A stretch of DNA of 10,609 nucleotides, taken from the NCBI GenBank assembly GCA_034211175.1, contig JAXHUH010000207.1:1-10609 (forward strand), written 5' to 3'. The position numbers were made by a program, and so were the translations under genes. A model generated the notes under the pieces. It was not told the origin of the DNA. It ran no database searches and worked only from the letters and a program-made list of their open reading frames with translations. Of this stretch, positions 1 through 7,442 are shown piece after piece (the stretch's first letter is position 1; each line of letters begins with the position of its first letter). The stretch comes from JAXHUH01 sp034211175 (GTDB taxonomy: Bacteria; Actinomycetota; Acidimicrobiia; Acidimicrobiales; CAIXPF01).

Positions 1-17
1 AGCCAACCACACCACCT

Positions 18-53
18 CGGGACTTCGTCCCGAACCGGGGGCACCGCCCCCGG
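18..53. repeat. Two adjacent perfect hairpins
   Basis: Two hairpins lie side by side. The first (18-32) has a 6-bp stem, CGGGAC pairing with GTCCCG, around a 3-base loop. The second (35-53) has an 8-bp stem, CCGGGGGC pairing with GCCCCCGG, around ACC. Two bases separate them. No T-tract follows, so this is not a classic intrinsic terminator. It could be a REP-like extragenic palindrome or the 3' end of a transcript from a gene left of the window. Confidence 0.6.
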
Positions 54-152
54 CACCCCCACCCCGACCAACGCGCCCAACCCCACCCACGGACACCACA
101 TCATTTTCCGATCAGTTCGGCGGCCTTCGAGCCCGGCCGCGACACCAACCGC

Positions 153-223
153 GCCCCAACCCGAACTGGCGTGGGAAAACGACGGCGCACAGAGCAGAAA
201 GCCACGCCAGAACGGGCTGGGGC
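153..223. repeat. Imperfect inverted repeat with 22-base arms
   Basis: The left arm is 153-174 and the right arm 202-223. Nineteen of 22 positions pair; the exceptions are two adjacent A-A mismatches inside the arms and one A-C mismatch (159 against 217). The core reads CCCGAACTGGC (160-170), 35 bases, then GCCAGAACGGG (206-216). The same core boxes with 33 bases between them occur in the second tandem copy at 4962-5016, and nearly so in the first at 4901-4953. This is therefore a third, diverged member of that repeat family, lying 35 bases before the regulator's start codon. Confidence 0.65.
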
Positions 224-236
224 GGACACGCGGTTG

Positions 237-257
237 ACCGGTCGGACAGACTGGTCC
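237..257. promoter_or_regulatory. Short direct repeats before the MocR-type start codon
   Basis: ACCGGTCG (237-244) and ACTGGTCC (250-257) are related octamers 13 bases apart, ending one base before the GTG start. Known MocR/PdxR regulators often bind direct repeats and repress their own gene, so this could be an autoregulatory operator. The match between the two octamers is only 6 of 8 in a GC-rich background, so this is weak inference. Confidence 0.25.
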
Positions 258-258
258 A

Positions 259-1668
259 GTGACACGACCCGATGAGGCGGCCGACGACTGGACCGCCTTC
301 GGCCACGATCTGCTCGTGTCCCTGGCGGATGTGCCGAGGGGCCGGTGGGGCAACCACCTGTGCGAGCAGGTCCGGGGTGCCATCCGGACCGGCGCGCTCC
401 GGCCCGGGGTGCGCCTGCCGTCGACCCGCAACCTGGCCCGCGACCTCGGCCTGTCCCGCGGTGTGGCCGTCAACGTCTACGAGCAGCTCGTCGCCGAGGG
501 CTACCTCGAGTCACGGCCGGGCAGCGCCACCCGGGTCGCAGCCTCGGCGGTGGCGGACGACGAGACCAGAGCGGCGCCGAGCGCCCACCGCCCGGTCGTC
601 AACCACAACCCCGGCCTGCCCGACCTCGGCCTGTTCCCCCGGGCGGAGTGGCTGCGGGCCTACAAGGCGGCGCTCGACGAGCTGACCGACGCCGACCTCC
701 GGTACGGCGAGCCCCAGGGCTACGAGCCGCTGCGCATCGAGCTCGCCGACTACCTCGGGCGGGTCCGGGGGATCACCGCCGGCCCCGACCGCATCGTGAT
801 CGTCAACGGCTACGCCCAGGCGCTCTCCATCCTCGCCCGCCTGCTCGTCTCGCAGGGGCGGCCGACGATCGCCGTCGAGGAGCCGGGGTCGACCGGCGCC
901 CGTGACCAGCTCCGGGCGTGGGGTGCCGCCACGCCGCCGGTGACGGTCGACCGTGACGGCCTGGTCGCCGGTCAGCTCGACGCCACCGGGGCCGACGCCG
1001 TGCTCGTGACCCCGGCCCACCAGTACCCGACCGGGGTCGTGCTCGCCCCCGAGCGCCGCCGGCGGCTGCTCGACTGGACCACGGCGGCCGACGGCTACGT
1101 GATCGAGGACGACTACGACGCCGAGTTCCGCTACGACAGCGCTCCCGTCGGGTCCCTGCAGCCCCACGCGTCGGACCGGGTGATCTCCGGATCGAGCGTG
1201 TCGAAGACGCTGTCGCCGGCGCTCCGGCTCGGGTGGCTCGTCCTGCCGGCCGACCTCGTCGGGCCGGTCGTGCAGACCAAGCTCAACACCGACATCTCGA
1301 CCGCGACGCTCCCCCAGGCCGCGCTGACCAACCTGCTCCGCTCCGGTGGGCTCGACCGCCATCTCCGCCGGTGCCGGCGCCACTACCGACGGGTGCGCGA
1401 GCAGATCGTTTCCCGGGTGGCCGCCCACGTCGGCGCCGATGCGATCAGCGGGGCGGACGCCGGCCTGAACCTGTGCATCCGTTTCGCCGCCAGCGTCGAC
1501 GACCGACCGATCGCCAACGGGCTGCGGGCGCTCGGCGTGGCCTGCCAGCCGCTCTCCCACTACCACCAGCACCCTCCCGAGCGTGGCGGCCTCGTCCTCG
1601 ACGTCCCGGCAACCACCACCTCGCACCTCGCGCACCTGGAGGCGGCGCTCGCCAACATCTCCCAATGA
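259..1668 (+). CDS. MocR/PdxR-type GntR-family regulator with aminotransferase-like domain
   Basis: The protein (469 aa) joins an N-terminal GntR winged helix-turn-helix DNA-binding domain (about residues 25-95) to a fold type I aminotransferase-like domain (about 115-465) that binds pyridoxal phosphate. Visible PLP-site motifs are TPAHQYPTG (251-259), DDYDAEF (284-290) and SGSSVSKT with the Schiff-base lysine at K316, followed by the phosphate-contacting arginine and GW. Length and domain order are normal for MocR proteins such as PdxR, GabR and TauR, which act as transcription factors that sense PLP or amino compounds; catalysis is not expected. The GTG start leaves about 25 residues before the winged helix, which is usual. 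No PLP or GABA gene is adjacent, so its target cannot be named. Family assignment is firm, regulon unknown. Confidence 0.93.
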   Translation: MTRPDEAADDWTAFGHDLLVSLADVPRGRWGNHLCEQVRGAIRTGALRPGVRLPSTRNLARDLGLSRGVAVNVYEQLVAEGYLESRPGSATRVAASAVADDETRAAPSAHRPVVNHNPGLPDLGLFPRAEWLRAYKAALDELTDADLRYGEPQGYEPLRIELADYLGRVRGITAGPDRIVIVNGYAQALSILARLLVSQGRPTIAVEEPGSTGARDQLRAWGAATPPVTVDRDGLVAGQLDATGADAVLVTPAHQYPTGVVLAPERRRRLLDWTTAADGYVIEDDYDAEFRYDSAPVGSLQPHASDRVISGSSVSKTLSPALRLGWLVLPADLVGPVVQTKLNTDISTATLPQAALTNLLRSGGLDRHLRRCRRHYRRVREQIVSRVAAHVGADAISGADAGLNLCIRFAASVDDRPIANGLRALGVACQPLSHYHQHPPERGGLVLDVPATTTSHLAHLEAALANISQ

Positions 1669-1719
1669 CCGCCCCGCCGGCCCACGGTCACCACATCGGG
1701 GGAACCGGAACGTGGTCGG

Positions 1720-1752
1720 TTGACCTCGACGTGTTCACGCGCGACATATATA
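1720..1752 (+). promoter_or_regulatory. Candidate leaderless promoter of the GGDEF-RHH gene
   Basis: TTGACC (1720-1725) resembles a -35 box and TATATA (1747-1752) a -10 box. They are 21 bases apart, longer than optimal, although an alternating AT tract allows other registers. The -10-like box is six bases from the ATG at 1759, so transcription would begin at or near the start codon. No Shine-Dalgarno sequence precedes that ATG, which fits a leaderless mRNA. Inferred from sequence only. Confidence 0.4.
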
Positions 1753-1758
1753 TATGTC
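1743..1758. promoter_or_regulatory. Perfect 16-bp palindrome, candidate operator
   Basis: GACATATATATATGTC is a perfect palindrome whose last base is directly followed by the ATG at 1759. A run of ten consecutive A/T bases is exceptional in this very GC-rich window. It covers the position expected for the -10 box, so a bound protein would block transcription. The encoded protein carries a ribbon-helix-helix domain, a family that binds short palindromic or repeated sites as dimers of dimers, often in its own promoter. Autoregulation is therefore the simplest reading, though it is inference. Confidence 0.6.
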
Positions 1759-2388
1759 ATGAGTATCACGTTGCATGGCGAGGCAGGGAGCAAGACCGTG
1801 GAGACCCGGGACTTCGTGGCCGCAGTCGACGAGGCGATCGGCGACGACGCTGTCGCCGTCGCGGTCACCGACCTCGATCGGTTCGGGCCGCTCAACGACG
1901 AGCTGGGGCGGGAGGCCGGGGACCTGGTGCTGGCCGCCTGGGACCGGACGCTGCGAGGCTCGTTGCCGAAGGGGGCGATCGTCCGCCGGCTCGGCGGCGA
2001 CGAGTACGCCATCGCGCTGCCGGCCACGTCGGCCGAGAACGCGTTGATCGTGCTCGAGGAGATCCGTCAGCACCTGACGACCCACGAGGTCGAGGGGGTG
2101 GGCCGCACGATCGACGCCACGTTCGGCGTCGCCGCCCGGCCACCCCACGCCACCGACACCGAGGACGTCGTCCGCTGCGCCGGCGCGGCGCTGATGCGGG
2201 GCAAGCGGGAGGGCGGCGGCCGGGTCACCATCTACGTCGAGGAGAAGATGGTGCTCAAGAGCAACTACTACCCCCGCGCCGACCTCGACCGCCTGTCCCG
2301 CCTGGCCGGGGCGACGGGCCGCACCGAGGCGAGCCTCCTGCGGGAGGCGCTCGAGGACCTGCTCGAACGCCACCGCGACCTCGGCTGA
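1759..2388 (+). CDS. GGDEF domain fused to C-terminal ribbon-helix-helix DNA-binding domain
   Basis: This 209-aa protein has two parts. Residues about 15-160 form a compact GGDEF (diguanylate cyclase) domain: DLDRF with metal-type aspartate D38 (38-42), N46-D47 as in the guanine-binding region, GGDEY (79-83), and a late GKREGGGR segment. The usual DxLTxLxNR entry motif is absent, and no RxxD inhibitory site stands five residues before GGDEY. Residues 163-209 match the CopG/Arc ribbon-helix-helix pattern: a short strand around K167-Y171, a helix DLDRLSRLAGATGR, then TEASLLREALEDLLERH. There is no membrane segment or sensor domain, so the protein is probably cytoplasmic and DNA-bound. ATG 1759 was chosen because it follows the -10-like tract; a TTG at 1720 would run through the palindrome. 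It may make c-di-GMP, or use the domain to sense GTP or c-di-GMP. Domain calls are good, activity unknown. Confidence 0.85.
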   Translation: MSITLHGEAGSKTVETRDFVAAVDEAIGDDAVAVAVTDLDRFGPLNDELGREAGDLVLAAWDRTLRGSLPKGAIVRRLGGDEYAIALPATSAENALIVLEEIRQHLTTHEVEGVGRTIDATFGVAARPPHATDTEDVVRCAGAALMRGKREGGGRVTIYVEEKMVLKSNYYPRADLDRLSRLAGATGRTEASLLREALEDLLERHRDLG

Positions 2389-2430
2389 ACCGACACCACG
2401 CCATGGCCGGGGCCGCGGGTGCGGTCGCCG

Positions 2431-2436
2431 TACCGT
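2431..2436 (+). promoter_or_regulatory. Candidate -10 box of queF (leaderless)
   Basis: TACCGT fits the actinobacterial TANNNT -10 pattern and stands exactly six bases before the ATG at 2443, which places the transcription start on the start codon. No Shine-Dalgarno is visible and no clear -35 box is seen. The identical hexamer at identical spacing precedes the amidohydrolase gene at 9704. Confidence 0.45.
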
Positions 2437-2442
2437 GGCGCC

Positions 2443-2847
2443 ATGACCGCCCCCGAACCTCCGCAGTCGGCGACGGACGGGTTGACCATCCTCGGGAGCA
2501 CCGTCCGCCATGCCGTCGACCACGTCGAGGTGTTCCCCGCTCCCGAGCACGTGGCGCGGGTGACGTTCTCGAACGAGGAGCTGGCGTCGATGTGCCCGGT
2601 GACCCGCCAGCCGGACCTGTCGACGGTGGTGATCGAGTACGAGCCCGACCGCTGGTGCGTGGAGTCGAAGAGCCTGAAGCTCTACCTGTGGCGCTTCCGG
2701 GACCGGGCGGTGTTCGCCGAGGCGCTGGCCGCGGAGATCGCCGGCGAGATCATGGACACCGCCCAGCCGCACCGGGTCACGGTGACGCTGACCCAGCGTC
2801 CCCGGGGCGGGATCGAGCTCCAGGTGGTCAGCACCCGCGAGCGTTGA
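2443..2847 (+). CDS. queF: NADPH-dependent 7-cyano-7-deazaguanine (preQ0) reductase QueF
   Basis: QueF reduces the nitrile of preQ0 to the amine preQ1, a cytoplasmic step of queuosine synthesis for tRNA. At 134 aa this is the short, single-tunnelling-fold type. Visible signatures are MCPVTRQPD with nucleophilic cysteine C51 and general acid D58, the family motif ESKSLKLY (74-81), and PRGGIE near the C-terminus. Two positions differ from the usual consensus: VTGQPD reads VTRQPD, and the FHE triad after the family motif reads FAE, keeping the substrate-binding glutamate but not the histidine. The start at 2443 is preferred over a GTG at 2419 because of the -10 box six bases upstream. No other queuosine gene is in the window, so preQ0 must come from elsewhere on the genome or from uptake. 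It ends 18 bases from the convergent minus-strand unit with no obvious terminator between. Confidence 0.93.
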   Translation: MTAPEPPQSATDGLTILGSTVRHAVDHVEVFPAPEHVARVTFSNEELASMCPVTRQPDLSTVVIEYEPDRWCVESKSLKLYLWRFRDRAVFAEALAAEIAGEIMDTAQPHRVTVTLTQRPRGGIELQVVSTRER

Positions 2848-2865
2848 CCCCGTCAGGTCGCACCG

Positions 2866-3831
2866 TCAGGCTTCGCCGCCGGCCATCACGGCCTCGGCGA
2901 CGACGAGGTCCTCCCATGACATCCCGACACCCTTGAAGAACACGGGTCGGTCGGCGTCGATCGTCGCCGAACCGTCGACGGCGTCGCGCATGGTGACGAG
3001 GTCGGAGGCGGCGAGCGCACCCTCGTCGATCGCCATCACGACGTCGCCGGCCTCGCGCTGTGCGGCGGCGACGTCCTCGACGATCACCGTCGCCCGGGCG
3101 CAGAGGCGGGCGTCGACCTCGCGGGCGTCGGGCTCGTGGGAGCCCATGGCGACGACCACGGCGCGGTCGCCGAGGAGGTCGGAGTCGAACAGCGGCTCCC
3201 GCGCCGAGGTCGCGCAGACGACCAGCTCGGCGGTCCGGAGCCGGTCGGCGGCCCCGTCGGTGCCGAGCCGAACGACCTCGGCATCGGGGTCGAGCCCGTC
3301 GGGCACCCGGGTCGGGTCGCGCACGAGGTGGCAGAGGTCGGCCAGCGGCCGCTCGGCCAGCGCGGCGCGGACGGTGGCGACGTGGCCGATCGCCTGGGGC
3401 CCTGCGCCGACGACGACCATCCGCAGCGGCCCGGTGCGGGCCGCGAGGACCGACCGCGCCGCGGCGATCGAGACCGCCGGGGTGCGGAGGTTGGTGAGCG
3501 CGATGCCGTCGAGGATCGCCCGCAGCGACAGGGTCGTGCGGTCGAACAGCAGGTAGGACGCCTGGATCCTCGGGAGGCCGACCGCCGGGTTGTCGGGGGC
3601 GACGGTGACGATCTTGGCGCCGACGTGTCCGGCGTCGGCGCCACCGGTCTGCGACGGCATGAGCAGGAACTGGCCGTGCTCGAGCCCGACCGGGATGCGG
3701 GGTGTGTCGGTCGACGGGTCGAGCCCGGCCCGCAGCGCCGCCTCGAGCGCGTCGACCGCGACGTCGGGTGTGCACCGGGCCCGGACGGCGCCGGCGTCGA
3801 GGACGATGGGGGGCGGCACCGGGCGGGTCAT
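2866..3831 (-). CDS. Ornithine cyclodeaminase/mu-crystallin family protein, probable pyrroline-2-carboxylate reductase
   Basis: The 321-aa protein has the ornithine cyclodeaminase/mu-crystallin architecture: an N-terminal substrate/dimer region and a Rossmann NAD(P)-binding domain with VVVGAGPQA (139-147). K73 in the GAKIV motif, D108-G109, and R116-T117 in LTNLRTPA are the expected substrate-site residues. Family members include ornithine cyclodeaminase, ketimine reductases and delta-1-pyrroline-2-carboxylate reductases. It begins with an ATGA overlap on the preceding proline racemase-family gene, implying translational coupling. In characterised bacteria this gene pair turns trans-3-hydroxy-L-proline into pyrroline-2-carboxylate and then L-proline, so the reductase role is favoured over ornithine cyclodeaminase. 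Family firm, substrate inferred from the neighbour. Confidence 0.85.
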   Translation of the reverse strand: MTRPVPPPIVLDAGAVRARCTPDVAVDALEAALRAGLDPSTDTPRIPVGLEHGQFLLMPSQTGGADAGHVGAKIVTVAPDNPAVGLPRIQASYLLFDRTTLSLRAILDGIALTNLRTPAVSIAAARSVLAARTGPLRMVVVGAGPQAIGHVATVRAALAERPLADLCHLVRDPTRVPDGLDPDAEVVRLGTDGAADRLRTAELVVCATSAREPLFDSDLLGDRAVVVAMGSHEPDAREVDARLCARATVIVEDVAAAQREAGDVVMAIDEGALAASDLVTMRDAVDGSATIDADRPVFFKGVGMSWEDLVVAEAVMAGGEA

Positions 3832-4850
3832 CGGAGCACGAACCCGGGGACCAGGTCGTCGTCGGGGTCGACGACGAAGCGGTGCTCGCCGGTGCGGAAC
3901 GCGGTGCCCCGAATGACCGGCACGACGGCCCGGCGGGCGCCGCAGCGGGTCTCGCTGGCGATCGAGGCGGTGAACGTCGACCCGACGATCGAGTCGTGCA
4001 CCAGGGTGTCGCCGATCGTCATCCGCCCCTCGTCGACCAGCGTTGCCACCCGGGCGGCGGTGCCCGACCCGCACGGTGACCGGTCGACCTGACCGTCGGC
4101 GAAGATCGTGACGTTGCGCTGGTGGAGCCGGCCGTCGTCGCCGGTGCCGAGGTCGTCGCTGATGATCGTGCCGTAGATGCCGCTGAGGCGGTCGTCCTCC
4201 GGGTGGCGGGCGTGATCGGTCCCCGTCAGCGCAGCCTTCACCTCCCGCCCGAGGAGGATCAGCCGATCGACGTGCTCGGGCGTGACCGCCAGTCCGGCAC
4301 CGGCGGCCGCGACCTGGGCGTAGATGGCACCGCCGAACGACACGGTGACCTCGAGCTCGCCGAACGTCGGCGCGGTGACGGTCACGCCACGGGCCAGGAC
4401 GTAGCTGGGCACGCTCACGAAGTCGATGCCGATCGTCCGCCCGCCGCGGCGGTGGACCGTGGCGGCGACCCGGCCCGAGGGGACGTCGACGACCACGTCC
4501 TTGTCGCCGTCGTCGGGGGCGTCGACCAGACCGGTGTCGACCGCCCACGCGCCGAGCGCGATCGTCCCGTGCCCGCACGCGGTGGAGAAGCCGTCCTTGT
4601 GCCAGAACAGGACCCCGAGGTGGGCGCCGTCGTCGTCGGGCGGGACGACGAACCCGCCGTACATGTCGGCGTGGCCGCGGGGCTCGAAGCACAGCAGGCG
4701 CCGCAGGTGCTGGGCGTCGGGGTCGCCGATCGCCCGGACCCGCCGGTCGGCGACCGAGTCGCCCGGCAGCTCGACCGGGGGTTCGGCAACGATCCGGAAC
4801 GGCTCACCGGCGGTGTGGTAGTCGACGGTGGCGATCGTCGGCGGCTCCAT
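3828..4850 (-). CDS. Proline racemase family protein: 3-hydroxyproline dehydratase or hydroxyproline/proline epimerase
   Basis: This 340-aa protein belongs to the cofactor-independent proline racemase superfamily, cytoplasmic enzymes that move the alpha proton of proline derivatives using two opposed active-site residues. DYHTAGEP (10-17) is the N-terminal family signature. The first catalytic site is STACGHGTIALG with C92; the second is DRSPCGSGTAAR with C260. The segments RGHADMYGG and HKDGFSTACGHG resemble the trans-3-hydroxy-L-proline dehydratase branch, yet those enzymes, as described for the human protein, have threonine at the second site, and cysteine at both sites is typical of racemases and 4-hydroxyproline epimerases. 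The downstream pyrroline-2-carboxylate reductase-like gene, overlapping by 4 bases, supports dehydration. ATG 4850 is chosen because family members start close to the HTxGEP motif; a GTG at 4874 is an alternative. Substrate left open. Confidence 0.85.
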   Translation of the reverse strand: MEPPTIATVDYHTAGEPFRIVAEPPVELPGDSVADRRVRAIGDPDAQHLRRLLCFEPRGHADMYGGFVVPPDDDGAHLGVLFWHKDGFSTACGHGTIALGAWAVDTGLVDAPDDGDKDVVVDVPSGRVAATVHRRGGRTIGIDFVSVPSYVLARGVTVTAPTFGELEVTVSFGGAIYAQVAAAGAGLAVTPEHVDRLILLGREVKAALTGTDHARHPEDDRLSGIYGTIISDDLGTGDDGRLHQRNVTIFADGQVDRSPCGSGTAARVATLVDEGRMTIGDTLVHDSIVGSTFTASIASETRCGARRAVVPVIRGTAFRTGEHRFVVDPDDDLVPGFVLR

Positions 4851-4899
4851 GGCGCCGCAGTCTGCTCGCGCCACCCGCCCCCGTCGACCTCACCCCCAT

Positions 4900-5014
4900 T
4901 CCCGAACTGGCCACCCGTCCGACCACCACATGGCAGATCCGGGTGCCAGAACGACAAGGCTCCCGAACTGGCCACCCGTCCGACCACCACATGGCAGATC
5001 CGGGTGCCAGAACG
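4900..5014. repeat. Two identical 54-bp hairpin-forming direct repeats
   Basis: Copies at 4900-4953 and 4961-5014 are identical over 54 bases, with a 7-base spacer (period 61). Each copy is itself an inverted repeat: CGAACTGGC at the left pairs with GCCAGAACG at the right except for two adjacent A-A mismatches, and the stem continues ACCCG with CGGGT past one bulged C. They fill the 179-base gap between the acyl-CoA dehydrogenase stop and the racemase-family start, the first hairpin lying about 15 bases past the dehydrogenase stop codon. They may end or stabilise the dehydrogenase transcript, or be a REP/MITE-like element. A related copy lies at 153-223. I do not recognise the family. Confidence 0.85.
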
Positions 5015-5029
5015 GGATCGGGGGTGGGG

Positions 5030-6250
5030 TCAGGGGCGGTCGACGGTGGCCTTGCGGACGTCGCGGAACGGGACGTCGCGGTCGAGCTCGGGCTCCTTCG
5101 GGAGACCCAGGACGCGCTCGCCGATGATGTTGCGCTGGATCTGGTCGGTGCCGCCGCCGATCGACGTGAAGTAGGCGTTGAGGGCGAGGAAGTTGGCGTC
5201 GGCCGCGTCCGGGTGCTCGTCGCCGTCGAGCATCGCCTCGGCGCCGACGATGTGGCCCTGGACGGCGGCGCCGACGTGGAGGATCCGCGACATGGCCAGC
5301 TTGCCCAGCGACACCAGCGGGGACGACGACCCCTGCTGCAGCTGCGCCTTCGCCCGCTGGGCGTTCCAGCGGTTCACGGCCCGCAGGCTGTGCACGTAGG
5401 CGATCTCCTGGCGGATGACCGGGTCGTCGTTGCGGCCGACCTGGCGGGCGAGCGCGGCGAGGTCGACCGCGGACGGGCCGGGCTGGGGAGCGCCCTCGCC
5501 GGCCTTCGCGCCGTCGGCGGCAGGTCGGGATGTGCGGGGGCCGCGGGCGATGTCGCCCATCACCGAGCGCTCGTAGGCCAACGCGGTCTGGAGCACCCGC
5601 CAGCCCTGGCCGGCGTCGCCGAGCATGTGGGTGGCCGGGACCCGGGCGTCGGTGAGGAACACCTCGTTGAAGTGGGCCTCGTCGGTGATCTGGCGGATCG
5701 GGCGGACCTCGACGCCGTCCTGGCGCATCGGGAGCCAGAAGAACGAGATCCCCCGGTGCTTGGGCACGTCCCAGTCGGTGCGGGCGATCAGCATCCCGTA
5801 GTCGGCCCGCTTGGCGTTCGACGTCCACACCTTCTGGCCGTTGACGACGTACTCATCGCCGTCGAGGTCGGCCCGGGTCTGGAGGCCGGCGAGGTCGGAG
5901 CCGGCGCCGGGCTCGCTGTAGAGGAGGCACATCTCGACCTCCTGCAACAGCAGCGGCCGCACGAACAGCTTCTTCAGCTCGTCGGTGCCGTAGGCGAGCA
6001 CCGTGTTGGCCCACAGGTTGTGCTGGTCCTGGCGGGCGCCGGGCGCGCCGACGGCCCGGAACTCCTCACCGACGACGTTGGCCAGCTCACCGGGCAGGTC
6101 GCGACCGTGCCACTCGGTCGGCCACGTCGGGACTGCCCAGCCGGCGTCGACGACCTGCTCGAGCCACTCGCTGCGGGGGATGCCGGGCCGCCAGTTGGCG
6201 GCCAGCCACGTCCGTACCTGCTCCCGCACGCTCGCCGCGTCCTCGGCCAC
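5030..6250 (-). CDS. Acyl-CoA dehydrogenase family flavoprotein
   Basis: The 406-aa protein has the full acyl-CoA dehydrogenase fold: N-terminal helical domain with PTEWHGRDLP, the FAD-contacting YSEPGAGSDLAG (111-122), central beta domain with GQKVWTSNA, and a C-terminal helical domain ending IGGGTDQIQRNIIGERVLGLP (family flavin/interface motif). These enzymes introduce a 2,3 double bond into acyl-CoA with FAD and pass electrons to electron-transfer flavoprotein. The position of the MCAD catalytic glutamate (YEGT) is glycine here; E227 in LAYERSVM lies where isovaleryl-CoA dehydrogenase and LCAD carry theirs, so it is the likely base. It resembles the many FadE paralogues of actinobacteria, whose substrates (branched acyl chains, steroid side chains) cannot be told from sequence. 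The GTG start is supported by a GGAGG-type ribosome binding site about 8 bases upstream (6258-6265). Confidence 0.93.
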   Translation of the reverse strand: MAEDAASVREQVRTWLAANWRPGIPRSEWLEQVVDAGWAVPTWPTEWHGRDLPGELANVVGEEFRAVGAPGARQDQHNLWANTVLAYGTDELKKLFVRPLLLQEVEMCLLYSEPGAGSDLAGLQTRADLDGDEYVVNGQKVWTSNAKRADYGMLIARTDWDVPKHRGISFFWLPMRQDGVEVRPIRQITDEAHFNEVFLTDARVPATHMLGDAGQGWRVLQTALAYERSVMGDIARGPRTSRPAADGAKAGEGAPQPGPSAVDLAALARQVGRNDDPVIRQEIAYVHSLRAVNRWNAQRAKAQLQQGSSSPLVSLGKLAMSRILHVGAAVQGHIVGAEAMLDGDEHPDAADANFLALNAYFTSIGGGTDQIQRNIIGERVLGLPKEPELDRDVPFRDVRKATVDRP

Positions 6251-6341
6251 CGTCGCCCCCTCCGCTCGTCGCTCCCCGGGCGCCGCCGATCATCCCAGGC
6301 CCGGCAGCAACCAACCCAAGTGACGCGCTCCGGGACCGACG

Positions 6342-7442
6342 TCAGCCGGGGCGGTCGATGCGGAAGGCGGAGGCCCCGACGACGTCACCCTGCTCCCAGG
6401 CGACGAACGCCAGGACCGACCGGTCGTCCATCGCACCGTTCACCGACCTGATCGGCATCGGCCGCGACACCACGACCGGCGGGTAGGCGTCACCGTCGAT
6501 CGACTCCCAGGTCGTGACCTCCTCCCCATCAGGCCGAGGGACGACCTGGTACTCGATCTCGATCGAACCGAAGGGGACGACGGCACGCTCCTCCTCGTCG
6601 ATGTCCGGCGTCGTGATCTCGACGATCGGGGACTCGACGTCATCGGCCCAGGGCTCGACGGCCCAGCCGCCGGGCACGTCGAAGTGGTCCCTGTCGGGCG
6701 ATTCCGTTCTGCGAACGGGCAACGCGGTGACGCGATGCTCGGGCATGCCTTCGACGACGAGGTCGCCCTCGAGGACGACCACGACCAAGCCCGCCTCGAG
6801 CCCGACACTCGAGACCCCACGGCCTTCGGCGGCGGTCCACGCTCCGAGGCCCTCGGCGGCCTCACGAAGGAGTGCGTCCAAGCCGCCGAGCTCCTCGTCC
6901 GCGCGCTGCTCCGAGACCGGTCCGACGAAGGCAGCGGCCGCGTCGACGTCGCCGGCCGCGATCGCTTCGAGGAACTGGAGCACGAGGTTCTCGACGAGAG
7001 CAAGATCTTCGTCGGGCACCGGCCTGTCGACGAACGTGGTCGTGGGGATGTCGAAGGGGTCGGCGCCGTCCCCACCGGCGGTCGCATCCGAGGACGGCGA
7101 GCCCTCCGTCGCGACCGCCCGGTCGTCGACGGCGTCCCGGTCCAGGCGGTCGATGCCGTAGGTGACGGCGACGACGAGCACGAGCACTGCCGCCACGAGA
7201 CCCGACAGGACGAGGGCACGCCGGCGGTCCCGGCGCTGCTCGATGCCTGCACCGGTGAGCGGCACGACGGGCGGCGCCACGAGGTCGTCCGCCTGCTCAT
7301 GCCGGTCGGGCTCGGCGCCGGGGTCCGCCAACGGCCCGATCTCGGCGAGCTTCATGTCGAGGTCGGACCAGAAGTCGGGGCGGTGGGGCGGCGGCTGGAG
7401 GTCATCGAGCACGGCGCCGATGTCGGGGTCGCGGTCGGTCAT
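6342..7442 (-). CDS. Membrane anti-sigma factor, partner of the adjacent ECF sigma factor
   Basis: This 366-aa protein has a charged cytoplasmic N-terminus (about 1-75, including PPPHRPDFWSDLDMKL), one transmembrane helix (about 76-97, ALVLSGLVAAVLVLVV), and a long acidic extracytoplasmic region. Its start overlaps the stop of the sigma gene by 4 bases (7439-7442), the standard arrangement for a cognate anti-sigma factor. No zinc-binding HxxxCxxC anti-sigma motif is present, so binding would use a different N-terminal helix set. The outer region has a helical stretch (LVENLVLQFLEAIAAGDVDAA) resembling the start of an NTF2/SnoaL-like fold, followed by beta-rich sequence. It probably holds the sigma factor at the membrane until an external signal releases it. 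The role is inferred from topology and gene order; the outer domain is not recognised with certainty. Confidence 0.75.
   Translation of the reverse strand: MTDRDPDIGAVLDDLQPPPHRPDFWSDLDMKLAEIGPLADPGAEPDRHEQADDLVAPPVVPLTGAGIEQRRDRRRALVLSGLVAAVLVLVVAVTYGIDRLDRDAVDDRAVATEGSPSSDATAGGDGADPFDIPTTTFVDRPVPDEDLALVENLVLQFLEAIAAGDVDAAAAFVGPVSEQRADEELGGLDALLREAAEGLGAWTAAEGRGVSSVGLEAGLVVVVLEGDLVVEGMPEHRVTALPVRRTESPDRDHFDVPGGWAVEPWADDVESPIVEITTPDIDEEERAVVPFGSIEIEYQVVPRPDGEEVTTWESIDGDAYPPVVVSRPMPIRSVNGAMDDRSVLAFVAWEQGDVVGASAFRIDRPG

Larger units (their letters stand above)
54..258. other. Non-coding leader region upstream of the MocR-type gene
   Basis: No convincing gene is visible here; the reading frames crossing it lack family similarity and run into the regulator. 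Part of it (roughly 96-115) is locally AT-richer than its surroundings. The main content is the imperfect inverted repeat at 153-223 and short repeats just before the start codon at 259, both listed separately. If the regulator controls a divergent gene, as many MocR proteins do, that gene would lie left of base 1. Confidence 0.5.
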